Shown: positions 1 to 9,742 of the stretch, piece by piece
Layout of the letters: each line of letters opens with the position of its first letter
How positions within the stretch are numbered: position 1 is the first letter of the stretch
DNA from: Pyxidicoccus parkwaysis
Lineage (GTDB): Bacteria > Myxococcota > Myxococcia > Myxococcales > Myxococcaceae
Assembly: GCF_017301735.1 (NCBI RefSeq)
Contig: NZ_CP071090.1
Span: forward strand, 12,011,001 to 12,075,000
Reading direction: 5' to 3'
Length of the DNA: 64,000 bases
Program-made: the position numbers and the translations under genes
Notes under the pieces: generated by a model
What the model saw: the letters and a program-made list of their open reading frames with translations, nothing else
The model's database searches: none
Told to the model about the DNA's origin: nothing

Positions 1-662
1 AGGTGGAAGGCGGGCCACACCACCGAGAGGATGCCCAGCGCCACGAGCGGCCGGTCCTCCCAGCGGCGCACGAGGTAGCCGCGCCAGCCGACCTCCTCGC
101 CCAGCTCACCCGGAAGGCCGAAGGGAACGAAGAGCGCCGCGAGCAGGCCCGCCACGCCCCACTTCAGCCAGGAGACTCCCGCCGGAAGCGCCGCGCCCGC
201 CTTGCGCACCCAGCCGAAGCGCACCGCGAGCGCCACCAGTAGCCACGGTGCCGAAATCACCGGCAGGAGGACCAGCATCAACCCGAGCGCGCCCAGCCCG
301 GTGTATGGCCCAAGCCCGGGCAGGCTGCGCTCCAGCGCCTCGGGTGTGTAGTGGATGAAGTCCGGCCCCAGCAGCGGCCGCAGCGCATACGCGAGCACCA
401 CCAGCACCAAGGCGTACAGGAGCGGAAGCCCCGCGGCCACGCCCCAGTGGACGGAGCGCGTGAAGCCGAAGCCGGCCGCGGCGGGGGACTCGCGCCGGAA
501 GAACCACGCGCAGGCGAGCCCCACGACTCCGGGCACGCACATCAGCATCCGCAGCAGGATGTAGCGGCTCTCGTCCTGGAGCCAGAGCGCCCCGAGGCCC
601 CAGGACACCAGCAGCGTGACGCCGATGAAGACCGCGGATTCCCGAGCGCGTGAGGTGGGCAT
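1..662 (-). CDS. CPBP-family intramembrane metalloprotease (partial)
   Basis: Predicted polytopic membrane protein of the CPBP (CAAX protease and bacteriocin-processing) family, which cleaves or processes substrates inside the membrane. The frame opens with ATG at 662 (MPTSRARESAVF) and stays open to the window edge, so the C-terminus is missing. Several hydrophobic segments are visible. Near the edge the motif GELGEEVGWRGYLVRRW matches the family EExxxR signature that supplies the catalytic glutamates. The DMT-exporter gene lies upstream on the same strand with a gap of about 50 bases, so the two may be co-transcribed. The substrate is unknown; many bacterial members have no assigned target. 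Confidence 0.85.
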   Translation of the reverse strand, partial: MPTSRARESAVFIGVTLLVSWGLGALWLQDESRYILLRMLMCVPGVVGLACAWFFRRESPAAAGFGFTRSVHWGVAAGLPLLYALVLVVLAYALRPLLGPDFIHYTPEALERSLPGLGPYTGLGALGLMLVLLPVISAPWLLVALAVRFGWVRKAGAALPAGVSWLKWGVAGLLAALFVPFGLPGELGEEVGWRGYLVRRWEDRPLVALGILSVVWPAFH

Positions 663-714
663 GTTCGCCCCTACGCCTTACTACGGGTATCGATTGCCTC
701 GCACCCTCAGGGAC

Positions 715-1701
715 TCAGCGCTTGCGGGTGAGCAGCACCACGGCGCCGAGGATGGCGGCCATGGCCACCCAGGCCGTGGGCTTCATCGTCTCACCCGCGA
801 GCACACCGCCCAGGAACACCGCCACCACCGGGTTGACGTACGCGTAGCTGGTGGCCAGCGCCGGACGCGCATGACGCAGCAGGTAGCCATACGCGCTGTA
901 GCCCACCAGCGAGCCGAAGGTGACGAGGTAGAAGTACGCGAAGATGGCGCTGGCTGGCGGCATCGTCGCCGGCACGTGCTCGCCCCTCAGCAGGCCGAAG
1001 GCGAACATCAGCGCGCCGCCGCACAGCATCTGCGCGGCGGTGGACATGAGCCCCTCCGGCATGGGCTGGCGGCGGCTCCACATGGAGCCGAAGGCCCAGG
1101 CCATCGGCGACGCCAGCATCGCCACCGTGGGCAGCCAGTGACCGCCCAGGTTGCCGCCGAGGTTGAGCACCACGATTCCGCTGAAGCCCAGCGCCAGCCC
1201 CCAGCGCTCCGCGCGCGCCGGCCACTGTCCGAAGAGGCCACCGAAGAGCGCCGTCCACATGGGCAGGCTGCCCACCACCAGCGCCGCCACGCCCGACGGC
1301 ACCCACTGCTGCGCGAAGACGAGGCCCCCGTTGCCGATGCCCAGGAGCAGGAAGCCCACCACCGCGCTCGACGCCCACTGCCTCGCCGTGGGCACCGGCG
1401 CGCCGCGCAGCCACAGCACCGCGAACAGCACGCTGCCCGCCAGCATGAAGCGACTGCCCGACATCAGGAAAGGCGGCAGCCCGCCCTGCAGCCCGAAGCG
1501 GATGGCCAGGTAGGTGGAGCCCCAGATGGTGTACAGCGTCAGCAGACTGGCGATGAGCCAACCCCGGTGCCCGCTGGCCGCGCTGGCGGCGGGCAGCGCG
1601 GCGGGAGGGGTGGGGGCGGAAACCAGGGGCTGCGCGGGCGAAGAGGCGGACACGGTGGCGCCGCTTGTAGCGCCCGTGCCCCAGCGTGGCCATGTGCGCA
1701 T
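715..1701 (-). CDS. EamA/DMT-family exporter (YedA-like)
   Basis: Inner-membrane transporter of the drug/metabolite transporter superfamily with two EamA repeats and about ten hydrophobic helices over 328 residues, the usual family length. The first helix contains TIWGSTYLAIRFG, the classic EamA start (WGSxF/Y), and the second repeat contains a related GSLVGYSAYGYLLRHARPA segment. The reading frame is open further upstream to 1836, but that extension is Arg/Cys-rich, lacks hydrophobic character and lies in the region leading to hrcA; the ATG at 1701 gives the normal length. The substrate cannot be read from the sequence; amino acids or small metabolites are typical. Confidence 0.85.
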   Translation of the reverse strand: MRTWPRWGTGATSGATVSASSPAQPLVSAPTPPAALPAASAASGHRGWLIASLLTLYTIWGSTYLAIRFGLQGGLPPFLMSGSRFMLAGSVLFAVLWLRGAPVPTARQWASSAVVGFLLLGIGNGGLVFAQQWVPSGVAALVVGSLPMWTALFGGLFGQWPARAERWGLALGFSGIVVLNLGGNLGGHWLPTVAMLASPMAWAFGSMWSRRQPMPEGLMSTAAQMLCGGALMFAFGLLRGEHVPATMPPASAIFAYFYLVTFGSLVGYSAYGYLLRHARPALATSYAYVNPVVAVFLGGVLAGETMKPTAWVAMAAILGAVVLLTRKR

Positions 1702-1934
1702 TGCCGTACCCCACAGTCGGAGCCCGGCCGGTGCGGTACAGTGCGAGGGGGCACACTCACGGGCGCGGCAACGCCTGCCTGCCCTCCTGCCGCATGCCGC
1801 GCAGGGAATGCCGTCGAGACCTGGACGTACGGACATGGGGACGCGGATTGAACGGCCGGGCCCGCTTTCTTAAACTTCCGGTGGAGCCTGGGCGGATGTC
1901 TCACCGGGCCGCCGGCTCCGGAGTGTGAGCAGGG

Positions 1935-2969
<1,035 letters not shown>

Positions 2970-2975
2970 CGCGCG

Positions 2976-5831
2976 CTACGGTGCGCGGGTGACGAGCAGC
3001 TCCTGCTCCATGCCCGTGCGCCGCAGTTGGAGACGCACGGGAGAGCCGGGCGTCCCGCGCGTGCGGGACTCGGCCTCCGCCCTGTCGCGGACCACCTGGC
3101 CGTCCACCGACACCAGCCGGTCTCCCACGGAGACTCCGGCGAGCGCCGCGGGCCCGTCCGGCGTCAGCCAGGCGAACGTCACGTAGCCCCGGTCCTCGCT
3201 GAAGCCCGCTCCCAGGGTGCCGGGCGTGGTGCGGCGCGGAGACACCGTGACGTCGCCCAAGTCACTCGCCTGCGCGGCCGCCACGCGCACCGTGCGCGTC
3301 TCCACGCGTCCCTCGGGCGGCCACAGCCGCACGGTGTGCGAGCCGGGGCGCACGTCGTCCAGGCGGAAGCGGCCCTCCGGCCCGGTGCGCGCGTCGGGAG
3401 TGGAGGACACCGGGCGGTCCAGGAACACCGCCACGCCCGCGGCGGCTCCGCCCCGGCTCCACACCGCGCGCCCGGAGATGGAGGACGCGCCGCCCGTGAG
3501 GGGCACCTCCACCTCCGCCGAGCCTCCCGGCGTCAGCGTCACCTGCGCCTCGCCCGTGCGACCGTCCTCGGTGCGCACGGTCACCTTCACCGGCTGGCCG
3601 GGCGCGTCCGGCAGCGAGAAGGTGTCTCCGGGGAAGCGCCGAGTGGTGGGCCACGCCTGGGCCCACGGCAGCTCCTCGCCATTCACGTCTCGCAGCTCCA
3701 GCGTGAAGCCGTCCGGAGGGGCTCCGCTGGCCGCCACCACGCGGCCGCGCAGCGTGGCCGAGGGCTGGAGGCGCACCGTCACGTCGCCGTGGCCCTCGCG
3801 CGCGCCCTGCAGCCGGCCCATGCGGCCGCCGTTGAAGGCCACCAGCTCCAGCGGCGAGGCGTTGGGTGGACGCTGGGGCAGGGCGAAGTGGCCCACCTCG
3901 TCCGCGCGCACCCGCAGCGTCATCGCGAAGTCTCCGCCCTGGATGGCGGCCACCACCGCCAGCGGGCTGGGAGCGCCCGAGGGCTCCAGCACGGTGCCGG
4001 AGAGGGCGCCCGTGTCCTCCTTCAGCGTGAGGTCCTGCCGCACCGCCGCGCCCGCGGGCACCGTCACCGCCGGGTCCTCCTCCGCGTGGAAGTAGATGGG
4101 CGCGGAGGGCGGCAGCGCGACGAGCTGGTACACCCCCGCGCCGAGCTCGAGCTCGTAGCGCCCCTGCGCGTCCGTCTCCACGTGGCCCATGCTCGCGGTG
4201 CCGTTGCGTGGCAGCGCGTACACCAGCGCTGGCGCCGTGAGGGGCGCTCCCGAGGCGCGCGTCACCTGGCCCGACACGCTGCCCGACTCCGGCAGGGTGA
4301 AGTCCACGCGCGTCGTGGTGGCGGGCTTCAGCACCTCGCGTTGCTGGGCTCCCTGGGCGGCGCCCTCGCGCTGAGCCTGGAGGAAGGTGGGGCCCGCCTC
4401 GAGCCCCTCCAGCCGGTACGTGCCGTCCGCGCCGGTGAGCGTGGCGCGCGTCATCCCGTCAGTGGCCTGGGGCCGGGCGCGCACGGTGGCGCGTGCGACA
4501 GGCCGGCCCCCGTCGTCCACGACGGAGCCCTCCACCACCGCCGTCGCGGGCTCCAGCCTCACGTCCAGCGGGGTGTAGCGGCCCGGCGTCACCACCACGC
4601 CTTCGCGCTCGAGGCCCGTCATCCCCGGTGCGCGCACGGCCACGTCGTACTCGCCCGGCGGTGTGTCCAGGCGCCACGCGCCGCTCTCGTCCGAGGTGGC
4701 GCGGCCCATGACGCCCGTACCTCCGGAGGGCGTGGCCACCAGCACCGCGCCGCGCACCGGCGCGCCGTCCGTCGAGGACACGGTGCCCTCCATTCCGCTG
4801 GCGCCGCCGAGCGTGACGGTGACGCCGCGCAGCGTCTCGCCCGCGGCCACGGAGTAGATGCCCGGCGCGCGGCCCGCGGACTCGCCGCGCCGCGCGGACA
4901 CCACCCAGTCTCCCGCCTGCACCTCGAGCGCGAAGCCGCCGCTCTCGCCCGTGGTGGTGCTCACCGGAGCGAGGCCTCCCGACGCGGACACCTCCGCGCC
5001 CGCGACGGGCTGGCCCTTCGCGTCGCGTACGAAGCCCTCCAGGGTCCCCGCGCCCCACAGCCCCACCACCAGCTCCCCAGGCTGCGGCACCTGGAGCAGG
5101 CGCAGTGTGCGGCGGCTGAAGCCGGCCGCCTCCGCCGTCAACTCGTAGCGGCCCGGTGCCAGCCCGGAGAAGGCGAAGTGGCCGCGTGCGTCGCTCGTCA
5201 CCGCGTGGGACTCCTCCGGCACGTCCACGGGCTCCGCTCCCAGGCGGGCCACGCCGGGGTAAGGGCGCAGCGTCACCTCCGCGAGCGGCACCGGCTCGTC
5301 GCGGCCTTCCGCCACGGTACGGCCCTCCAGCGACACGCCTGCCGGCAGGGAGAGCTCCACGGCTGTCTCCGCTTCTCCCAGGGGGCGCGTGGCCTCGTGC
5401 CGGGCGGGGCCATGGCCCGGCGCGGACGCGGACAGGAGGTAGTCACCGGGACCGGCGGGCAGCCGCAGCGTGCCATCCGCGCTGGTGGTGCCCTCGCCCG
5501 CGCGGCGCCAGGGCGTCGTCCCGCTGCCGTCCGCCGCCAGTCGCAGCCACGCTCGCACCTGTGCGCCCGCCACCGGGCCCGAGCCATCCACCACGCGCAG
5601 CACGAAGGCTCCGTCCTCGGGTGTGGCGGCCTTCTCCAGCGCGGGAGTGGGTGTCGCGCGGGTGCGAGGCGTGCTCGCGGTGGCGACGGGGCCGGGCGCC
5701 GCGGTGGATGGAGTGTCCGCGTGGGACGCCGCCGTGCCTCCGGGTGCCGGCATGCGGAGCCAGAGGAGCAGCACGGCGGCGATGGCGAGGCCGGAAGCGA
5801 AGAGGAGGGGGAGTCGGGAACGTTGGCGCAC
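2976..5831 (-). CDS. Large exported carboxypeptidase-regulatory-like protein with C-terminal PDZ domain
   Basis: A 951-residue protein with one N-terminal membrane anchor (LPLLFASGLAIAAVLLLWL), a Pro/Ala/Thr-rich linker, then a long series of about nine carboxypeptidase-regulatory/Cna-B-like beta-sandwich modules. Each is marked by G.V.D..G.PVAGA.V followed by T...G.F.L....G.Y...A. The C-terminal 80 residues form a PDZ domain (GAGFSEDRGYVTFAWLTPDG, GVSVGDRLVSVDGQ). Such proteins are usually periplasmic or surface scaffolds; PDZ suggests binding of a C-terminal peptide. The start is a GTG with GGAGG about eight bases upstream. It lies downstream of the lipid-kinase gene on the same strand, separated by a hairpin repeat array. 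No enzymatic motif is visible. Confidence 0.85.
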   Translation of the reverse strand: MRQRSRLPLLFASGLAIAAVLLLWLRMPAPGGTAASHADTPSTAAPGPVATASTPRTRATPTPALEKAATPEDGAFVLRVVDGSGPVAGAQVRAWLRLAADGSGTTPWRRAGEGTTSADGTLRLPAGPGDYLLSASAPGHGPARHEATRPLGEAETAVELSLPAGVSLEGRTVAEGRDEPVPLAEVTLRPYPGVARLGAEPVDVPEESHAVTSDARGHFAFSGLAPGRYELTAEAAGFSRRTLRLLQVPQPGELVVGLWGAGTLEGFVRDAKGQPVAGAEVSASGGLAPVSTTTGESGGFALEVQAGDWVVSARRGESAGRAPGIYSVAAGETLRGVTVTLGGASGMEGTVSSTDGAPVRGAVLVATPSGGTGVMGRATSDESGAWRLDTPPGEYDVAVRAPGMTGLEREGVVVTPGRYTPLDVRLEPATAVVEGSVVDDGGRPVARATVRARPQATDGMTRATLTGADGTYRLEGLEAGPTFLQAQREGAAQGAQQREVLKPATTTRVDFTLPESGSVSGQVTRASGAPLTAPALVYALPRNGTASMGHVETDAQGRYELELGAGVYQLVALPPSAPIYFHAEEDPAVTVPAGAAVRQDLTLKEDTGALSGTVLEPSGAPSPLAVVAAIQGGDFAMTLRVRADEVGHFALPQRPPNASPLELVAFNGGRMGRLQGAREGHGDVTVRLQPSATLRGRVVAASGAPPDGFTLELRDVNGEELPWAQAWPTTRRFPGDTFSLPDAPGQPVKVTVRTEDGRTGEAQVTLTPGGSAEVEVPLTGGASSISGRAVWSRGGAAAGVAVFLDRPVSSTPDARTGPEGRFRLDDVRPGSHTVRLWPPEGRVETRTVRVAAAQASDLGDVTVSPRRTTPGTLGAGFSEDRGYVTFAWLTPDGPAALAGVSVGDRLVSVDGQVVRDRAEAESRTRGTPGSPVRLQLRRTGMEQELLVTRAP

Positions 5832-5895
5832 GGGCTCGGCCTCCCACGGCGGAAGGGGAGGCCGCCGCGGATGCCCCCAGCGTAGGCCAGTCCCG

Positions 5896-6133
5896 GAGCT
5901 GAATCGAAATCCAGGCCGGCGCGGATGTCTCGCGGCCCGGGCCCGCAGGAACCTGAATGCTGATTCAGGTCAGTGCGGCTGCCTCGCGGCCTGGACCCCC
6001 AGGGGACCTGAATGTCGATTCAGGTCAGCGCGGCTGACTCGCGGCCTGGGCCGCAGGGGATGCCTGTCGATTCAGGTCAGCGCGGCTGTCTCGCGGCGCG
6101 GACTCAGCAGTAGACCTGAATACGGATTCAGGT
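5896..6133. repeat. Tandem repeat array with ACCTGAAT/ATTCAGGT hairpins
   Basis: Four to five tandem copies with a period of 52-56 bp. Each copy carries an inverted repeat ACCTGAAT-N4-ATTCAGGT followed by a conserved CAGCGCGGCTGNCTCGCGGC stretch. Perfect 8-bp stems lie at 5951-5970, 6006-6025 and 6114-6133; the copy ending at 6077 has lost three bases of its left arm, and a degenerate copy sits near 5899. The four-base loops differ while the stems are kept. The last hairpin contains the stop codon of the upstream lipid-kinase gene (6128-6130), so the array starts exactly at a gene 3' end and fills the gap to the next gene on that strand. Confidence 0.85.
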
Positions 6134-7153
6134 CGGCTCAGCGTCTGTCGGCGCGGGTGCGTAGACGCGCAGCGCCGCCGGGGCCACCTCGAAGCGCATG
6201 GGCGTGTGGCCGATGAGCTCTCCGTCCGCGTTCACCTCCTGCACCGGGTCCGCCTCCACGTAGAGGCGGGCCGCGCGCAGCGACGTGACGGCCGGGTGCT
6301 CCTGGTGCTCGCCGGAGCGCAGGGACAGCGCCACGCGCGCCAGCGTGGCCACGTCCTGCAGGTGGCCCAGGCCGGTGCCCTCGCGCCCGTTCGCCGCGGA
6401 AGGCGCGGTGATGGCGTACACGTGGAGGCGCCGGTCATCGAGCTGCGCGTCGGGAGCCACCACGTTGCCCGCGCCGTGGTAGCGGCCGTTGCCCACCACC
6501 AACTGCAGGGCGTCCAACTCCAACTCCTGGGTGTCCGCGAGGATGCGCAGGTGGAAGTGCTGGAGGTCCTTCACCTCGGCGGCGGCGGCCACCGGGTAGG
6601 CCAGCTTCCCCGCGCGCTGCTTGAGGCGCTTCGTCAGCCGCTTCGCAATCGCGGCGGCGAGGCCCAGGCTGGCCGCGTTGAGGAACGGACGTCCGTTGGC
6701 CAGCCCCACGTCCACGCGCGCGGTGTAGCCCCGCGCGATGACGTCGCACGCGGCCTCGATGTCCGGAGGAATGCCGAGCGAGCGCGCGAAGTCGTTGCCC
6801 GTGCCCAGCGGCAGCACGCCCAGCGTCACGTCCCGGCCCAGGAGCCGCGCCACCACACAGCTCAGCGTGCCGTCCCCACCGCCCACGAGGATGTTCCGCG
6901 CGCCGAGCTGCGTCATCCGCTCCAGCACGTGCTCCAGGCGTTCCGTGCGGGACAGCGCGTGGCACTCCACCAGCGGGACGCCCCGCTCGGAGAGCTTCTC
7001 GCGCGCCAGATCAAAGGCCTCGCGTCCCGAGCGTGAGCGGGTGTTCACCACCAGCACCGCGGGCCCGTCGTCCAGGGCGCGACGGCGCGGAGGCTCGATG
7101 AGGGCGGGTTCCAGGGCGGCCTCTCTTTCACAGGTCCCCTTCAAGCTATGCAT
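6128..7153 (-). CDS. Diacylglycerol-kinase-family lipid kinase
   Basis: Soluble lipid kinase of the DAGK/YegS/BmrU family (341 residues), expected to phosphorylate a lipid such as diacylglycerol or a sphingoid base using ATP. The nucleotide-binding motif GGGDGT is at residues 91-96 and the family segment PLGTGNDFARSLG begins at about 115. The C-terminal beta-sandwich holds VDVGLANGRPFLNAASLG and VEADPVQEVNADGELIG, which match the second conserved block. The start at 7153 is the first ATG of the frame but has no clear ribosome-binding site; a downstream start is possible since conservation begins at about residue 32. Its stop lies inside the last hairpin of the adjoining repeat array. Confidence 0.9.
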   Translation of the reverse strand: MHSLKGTCEREAALEPALIEPPRRRALDDGPAVLVVNTRSRSGREAFDLAREKLSERGVPLVECHALSRTERLEHVLERMTQLGARNILVGGGDGTLSCVVARLLGRDVTLGVLPLGTGNDFARSLGIPPDIEAACDVIARGYTARVDVGLANGRPFLNAASLGLAAAIAKRLTKRLKQRAGKLAYPVAAAAEVKDLQHFHLRILADTQELELDALQLVVGNGRYHGAGNVVAPDAQLDDRRLHVYAITAPSAANGREGTGLGHLQDVATLARVALSLRSGEHQEHPAVTSLRAARLYVEADPVQEVNADGELIGHTPMRFEVAPAALRVYAPAPTDAEPT

Positions 7154-7216
7154 GCGGAAGCAGGCGGGCCAGCGGCCCGCGCGGGTGGGGCGGAGCGGAA
7201 GTGTGCGAAAGGGAAA

Positions 7217-7247
7217 CCCCCAGGACGCCGGGAGGGCGACCTGGGGG
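7217..7247 (-). terminator. Intrinsic terminator after the EF-hand lipoprotein gene
   Basis: Perfect 8-bp stem CCCCCAGG/CCTGGGGG around a 15-base loop, about 40 bases past the stop at 7288. Read on the minus strand the stem is followed by a T-rich run (GGTTTCCCTTTCGC). Confidence 0.65.
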
Positions 7248-7287
7248 CCGGGGATTCGACACGAGGGGGAAGGCTCGGACGCGAGGG

Positions 7288-8160
7288 CTACTCCTCCGCC
7301 GCGTCGCGGCCTTCGATGATGCGGCGCTGAATGGCCTCGCGCAGCGGCAGGGCCTCCTCGGTGCTGAGCACGCCGTCGCCGTTGGTGTCGTACGTGGCCA
7401 TCAGCGTGGCGCGGCGCTGCTGGGCGGCGGCCACCCGGTCCTGGCGCAGCGCCACGCGCTCACCATCATCCAGCACGCCGTTGCCGTTGGTGTCGTACTC
7501 GGCCACCAGCGCCTGGTGCTTCTCGCGCCACTTCGCGAGCACCGCCTGCCGCGCCGCCTGGCGCTCCGTCGCGTCCAGCTTGCCGTCGCCATTGGCGTCG
7601 AACTTCTCCAGGCGCTCGTCGCGCAGCCGCTCGCAGCGGGCCTCCATGGCGTCCACCAGCGCGGCGCGCTCCGCCGCGTCCAGCTTGCCGTTGCCGTCCT
7701 CGTCGAAGGCCCAGCGCACCCGCCAGAAGGCCCAGTGGCGCGCGCGCTGGCGCAGGGCCGCGAGGCGCGGGCGCACGGTGTCCCGCCGCTCGCCCAGGTC
7801 CGCCCTCAGCTCGGCGAACTCCGCGCGGCTCAGCGTGCCGTCGCCGTCCGTGTCGTACTTGTCGAGCACCTCCTGCCGGCGGGCGCTGAAGTCGCACACG
7901 TTGCCGTCGTCCGTGGGCTCCGCGTTCAGGGTGTCCGTGTCCTCGCCGGCCATGGACGTCATCGTCGTGACATCCGCGTCCGCCACCGCGTCACCGCCGA
8001 TGTCCCCACCCTCCTCGGAGGCGGTGAGGAAGGCGGCGGCCTCGCCGACGTAGAGGCCCTCCTCGCTCGCGTCGTCCTTCCCACAGGCGACGAGGCCCAG
8101 GGGCAGGGTGAAGCAGAGCGCGGCGGCGAGCAGACGGCGGTGGGAAGCGCTGCGGTTCAT
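7288..8160 (-). CDS. EF-hand lipoprotein with five calcium-binding loops
   Basis: A 290-residue lipoprotein. The ATG at 8160 opens a signal peptide ending in the lipobox LGLVAC-GKD. The mature part carries five EF-hand loops: DTDGDGTLSRAEF, DEDGNGKLDAAE, DANGDGKLDATE, DTNGNGVLDDGE and DTNGDGVLSTEE, all with Asp/Asn at the coordinating positions and an acidic residue at position 12. The helices between them are Arg/Ala-rich. It is probably a periplasmic or outer-membrane calcium sensor or buffer. The frame is open upstream of 8160, but that extension is not signal-peptide-like. A terminator hairpin follows. No partner gene is adjacent, and no enzymatic domain is seen. Confidence 0.85.
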   Translation of the reverse strand: MNRSASHRRLLAAALCFTLPLGLVACGKDDASEEGLYVGEAAAFLTASEEGGDIGGDAVADADVTTMTSMAGEDTDTLNAEPTDDGNVCDFSARRQEVLDKYDTDGDGTLSRAEFAELRADLGERRDTVRPRLAALRQRARHWAFWRVRWAFDEDGNGKLDAAERAALVDAMEARCERLRDERLEKFDANGDGKLDATERQAARQAVLAKWREKHQALVAEYDTNGNGVLDDGERVALRQDRVAAAQQRRATLMATYDTNGDGVLSTEEALPLREAIQRRIIEGRDAAEE

Positions 8161-8422
8161 GGGATTCCTCCAGAAGGTGGGGTGGTGCTGCGGTGTCCGG
8201 CCTCGCTCCTCCTGAACCCGGCCCTCGCGGAGAAGTTGCGGGAGGAATTTCCGCGCACGCGCCGGACACCTCGCGGCGCGGTGGCAAGTGGCGATGTGGG
8301 CCCCGACGTTCCCAGGTGGACACATGTGGCTGGGGGACCGCTTCCATGTGGGCAGGTGGCTGCCCACCTTTCAGGCGACGCTGGCTCCACGTCGGAGCCG
8401 ACCATTGCCAGGAGGGCAACGC

Positions 8423-8884
8423 ATGGCACGTGGAAGCAAGGCGAAGTACTCGGCGAAGCAGAAGCGCATGGCCGAGCACATCGAGGAGGGCTACGAGAAG
8501 AAGGGCGTGGGCGAGAAGACGGCGGAATCCCGCGCCTGGGCCACCGTCAACAAGCTCACCGGTGGCGGTATGAAGGGTGGCTCCGGGAGCAAGGCCAAGG
8601 CCGCGCGCCGTCGTCCCGCCGCTCGCAAGAATGCGCGCAAGGCCGGTGCGAAGGGTGGCAAGGCTCGCGCCGCGTCCCTCCGCCGGGCCACGCGCTCGGG
8701 CAGCAAGTCCAAGGCGAGCAGCACCGCCGGGCGCCGGGCCACCGCGAAGCGCGGCTCCACCAGCAAGCGCTCCCGGAGCACCACGTCCCGGAGTGGCGCT
8801 CGCGGCAGCAGCCGTAAGAGCACCAGCAGCCGGAGCCGGAGCGGCGGCCGCCGGAGCAGCAGTCGGAGCAGCTCGCGGAAGTAG
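8423..8884 (+). CDS. Basic histone-tail-like protein ('plasmid stabilization'-type N-terminus)
   Basis: A 153-residue, extremely basic protein. Residues 1-50 (MARGSKAKYSAKQKRMAEHI, AESRAWATVNKLTGGG) match a small conserved bacterial domain often labelled plasmid stabilization protein in databases. Residues 51-153 are a low-complexity tail of Lys, Arg, Ala and Ser with SRS/SSR repeats, like histone H1 tails and eukaryotic SR proteins. It has GGAGG 8 bases before the ATG at 8423. It probably binds nucleic acid; nothing supports a plasmid role here, since the surroundings are chromosomal. The tail is coded by GC-rich repetitive DNA, so its length may vary between strains. Confidence 0.8.
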   Translation: MARGSKAKYSAKQKRMAEHIEEGYEKKGVGEKTAESRAWATVNKLTGGGMKGGSGSKAKAARRRPAARKNARKAGAKGGKARAASLRRATRSGSKSKASSTAGRRATAKRGSTSKRSRSTTSRSGARGSSRKSTSSRSRSGGRRSSSRSSSRK

Positions 8885-8901
8885 CGCGCCGGGTCTTCCG
8901 T

Positions 8902-8929
8902 CCCATCTCCCGCACGCGTGGGAGATGGG
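8902..8929. terminator. Terminator hairpin between convergent genes
   Basis: Perfect 10-bp stem CCCATCTCCC/GGGAGATGGG with an 8-base loop, 18 bases after the stop of the basic-protein gene. It has no clear T-run and can act on either strand. Confidence 0.6.
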
Positions 8930-8961
8930 GCGCGGCCTGTGGTGCTGCTCGCGTCCCCAGG

Positions 8962-8985
8962 TCGCCCGGACGGACGCCCGGGCGA
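8962..8985 (-). terminator. Hairpin abutting the HAD-gene stop codon
   Basis: Stem TCGCCCGG/CCGGGCGA (8 bp, 8-base loop) immediately after the last base of the HAD-phosphatase gene on the minus strand. With 8902-8929 it forms a two-hairpin convergent terminator region. Confidence 0.5.
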
Positions 8986-9693
8986 CTACTCGTCCTTCGC
9001 CGGCTGCGCGACGCCGGCCTCGTTCCACGGCCAGTCGCGCGGCGAGGCATCGAGGCGCGCGAGCAGCTCCGCCGGGTCCTTCACCAGCGTGCGGCAGCCC
9101 GCCGAGCGCAAATCCTCCGGAGAGAAGCCACCGGCCCGCACGCCCACCGTGGCCAGGCCCAGCTTGTTGGCGGCGAGCGCGTCATAGGGCGTGTCGCCCA
9201 CCACCACCGCGCCGCGCACGTCCGGGCGGCCCAGCCGCGCCAGCGCCGCCTCGAAGATGTCCGGGTGGGGCTTGCTCTGGTCCACCTCATCCTTGCTCGT
9301 GCGCGCCTCGAACAGGCCTTCGATGCCGCACAGCTTCACGTACTGCTTCAGCTCCTCCTCCTTGGCGCTGGACGCCAGGGCGATGCGGATGCCGGTTTCG
9401 CGCAGCCGCTGGAACAGCTCACGCACGCGCAGGAAGGGGCGCACCTTGGGCAGGAACTCGCTCATGAAGAGCTGGCTTCGGTAGTCCTCCAGGTCCTTGC
9501 CGAAGCGCTCCAATTCCTCGTCGTTGAAGAAGACGGGCAACAGCTGGTCGGCGCCCTTGCCAATCTGGCTGCGCACGTGCGCGAACGGAATGTCCCGACC
9601 GAAGTGCAGGAAGGCACGCCGCCACGCCTCTGCGTGCTCGTCCACCGAGTCCACCAGCGTCCCGTCCACGTCGAAGATGACGTTCTCCACCAT
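8986..9693 (-). CDS. HAD-family phosphatase (phosphoglycolate-phosphatase-like)
   Basis: Cytosolic HAD-superfamily hydrolase of 235 residues. Motif I is FDVDGTLVDS (nucleophile Asp and acid/base Asp at the N-terminus), motif II is ALASSAKEEE, the lysine motif is SKPHPDIFEAAL, and motif IV is VVVGDTPYDALAA. An alpha-helical cap (subfamily I) lies between motifs I and II. The closest groups are beta-phosphoglucomutase and phosphoglycolate phosphatase, so a small phosphorylated sugar or acid is the likely substrate. The ATG at 9693 starts directly before motif I; the frame is open upstream to 9837 but carries no recognisable sequence there. Confidence 0.9.
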   Translation of the reverse strand: MVENVIFDVDGTLVDSVDEHAEAWRRAFLHFGRDIPFAHVRSQIGKGADQLLPVFFNDEELERFGKDLEDYRSQLFMSEFLPKVRPFLRVRELFQRLRETGIRIALASSAKEEELKQYVKLCGIEGLFEARTSKDEVDQSKPHPDIFEAALARLGRPDVRGAVVVGDTPYDALAANKLGLATVGVRAGGFSPEDLRSAGCRTLVKDPAELLARLDASPRDWPWNEAGVAQPAKDE

Positions 9694-9742
9694 AGGTTCC
9701 CCTGGCCCCCGGCAGCGAAGGTGGGGACGATGCGCAGGCGGG

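Noticed and set aside
1837..1934. CIRCE-like inverted repeat before hrcA (CTCAC...GTGAG).
   Set aside because: Only five bases per arm with the wrong spacing; not the TTAGCACTC-N9-GAGTGCTAA consensus.
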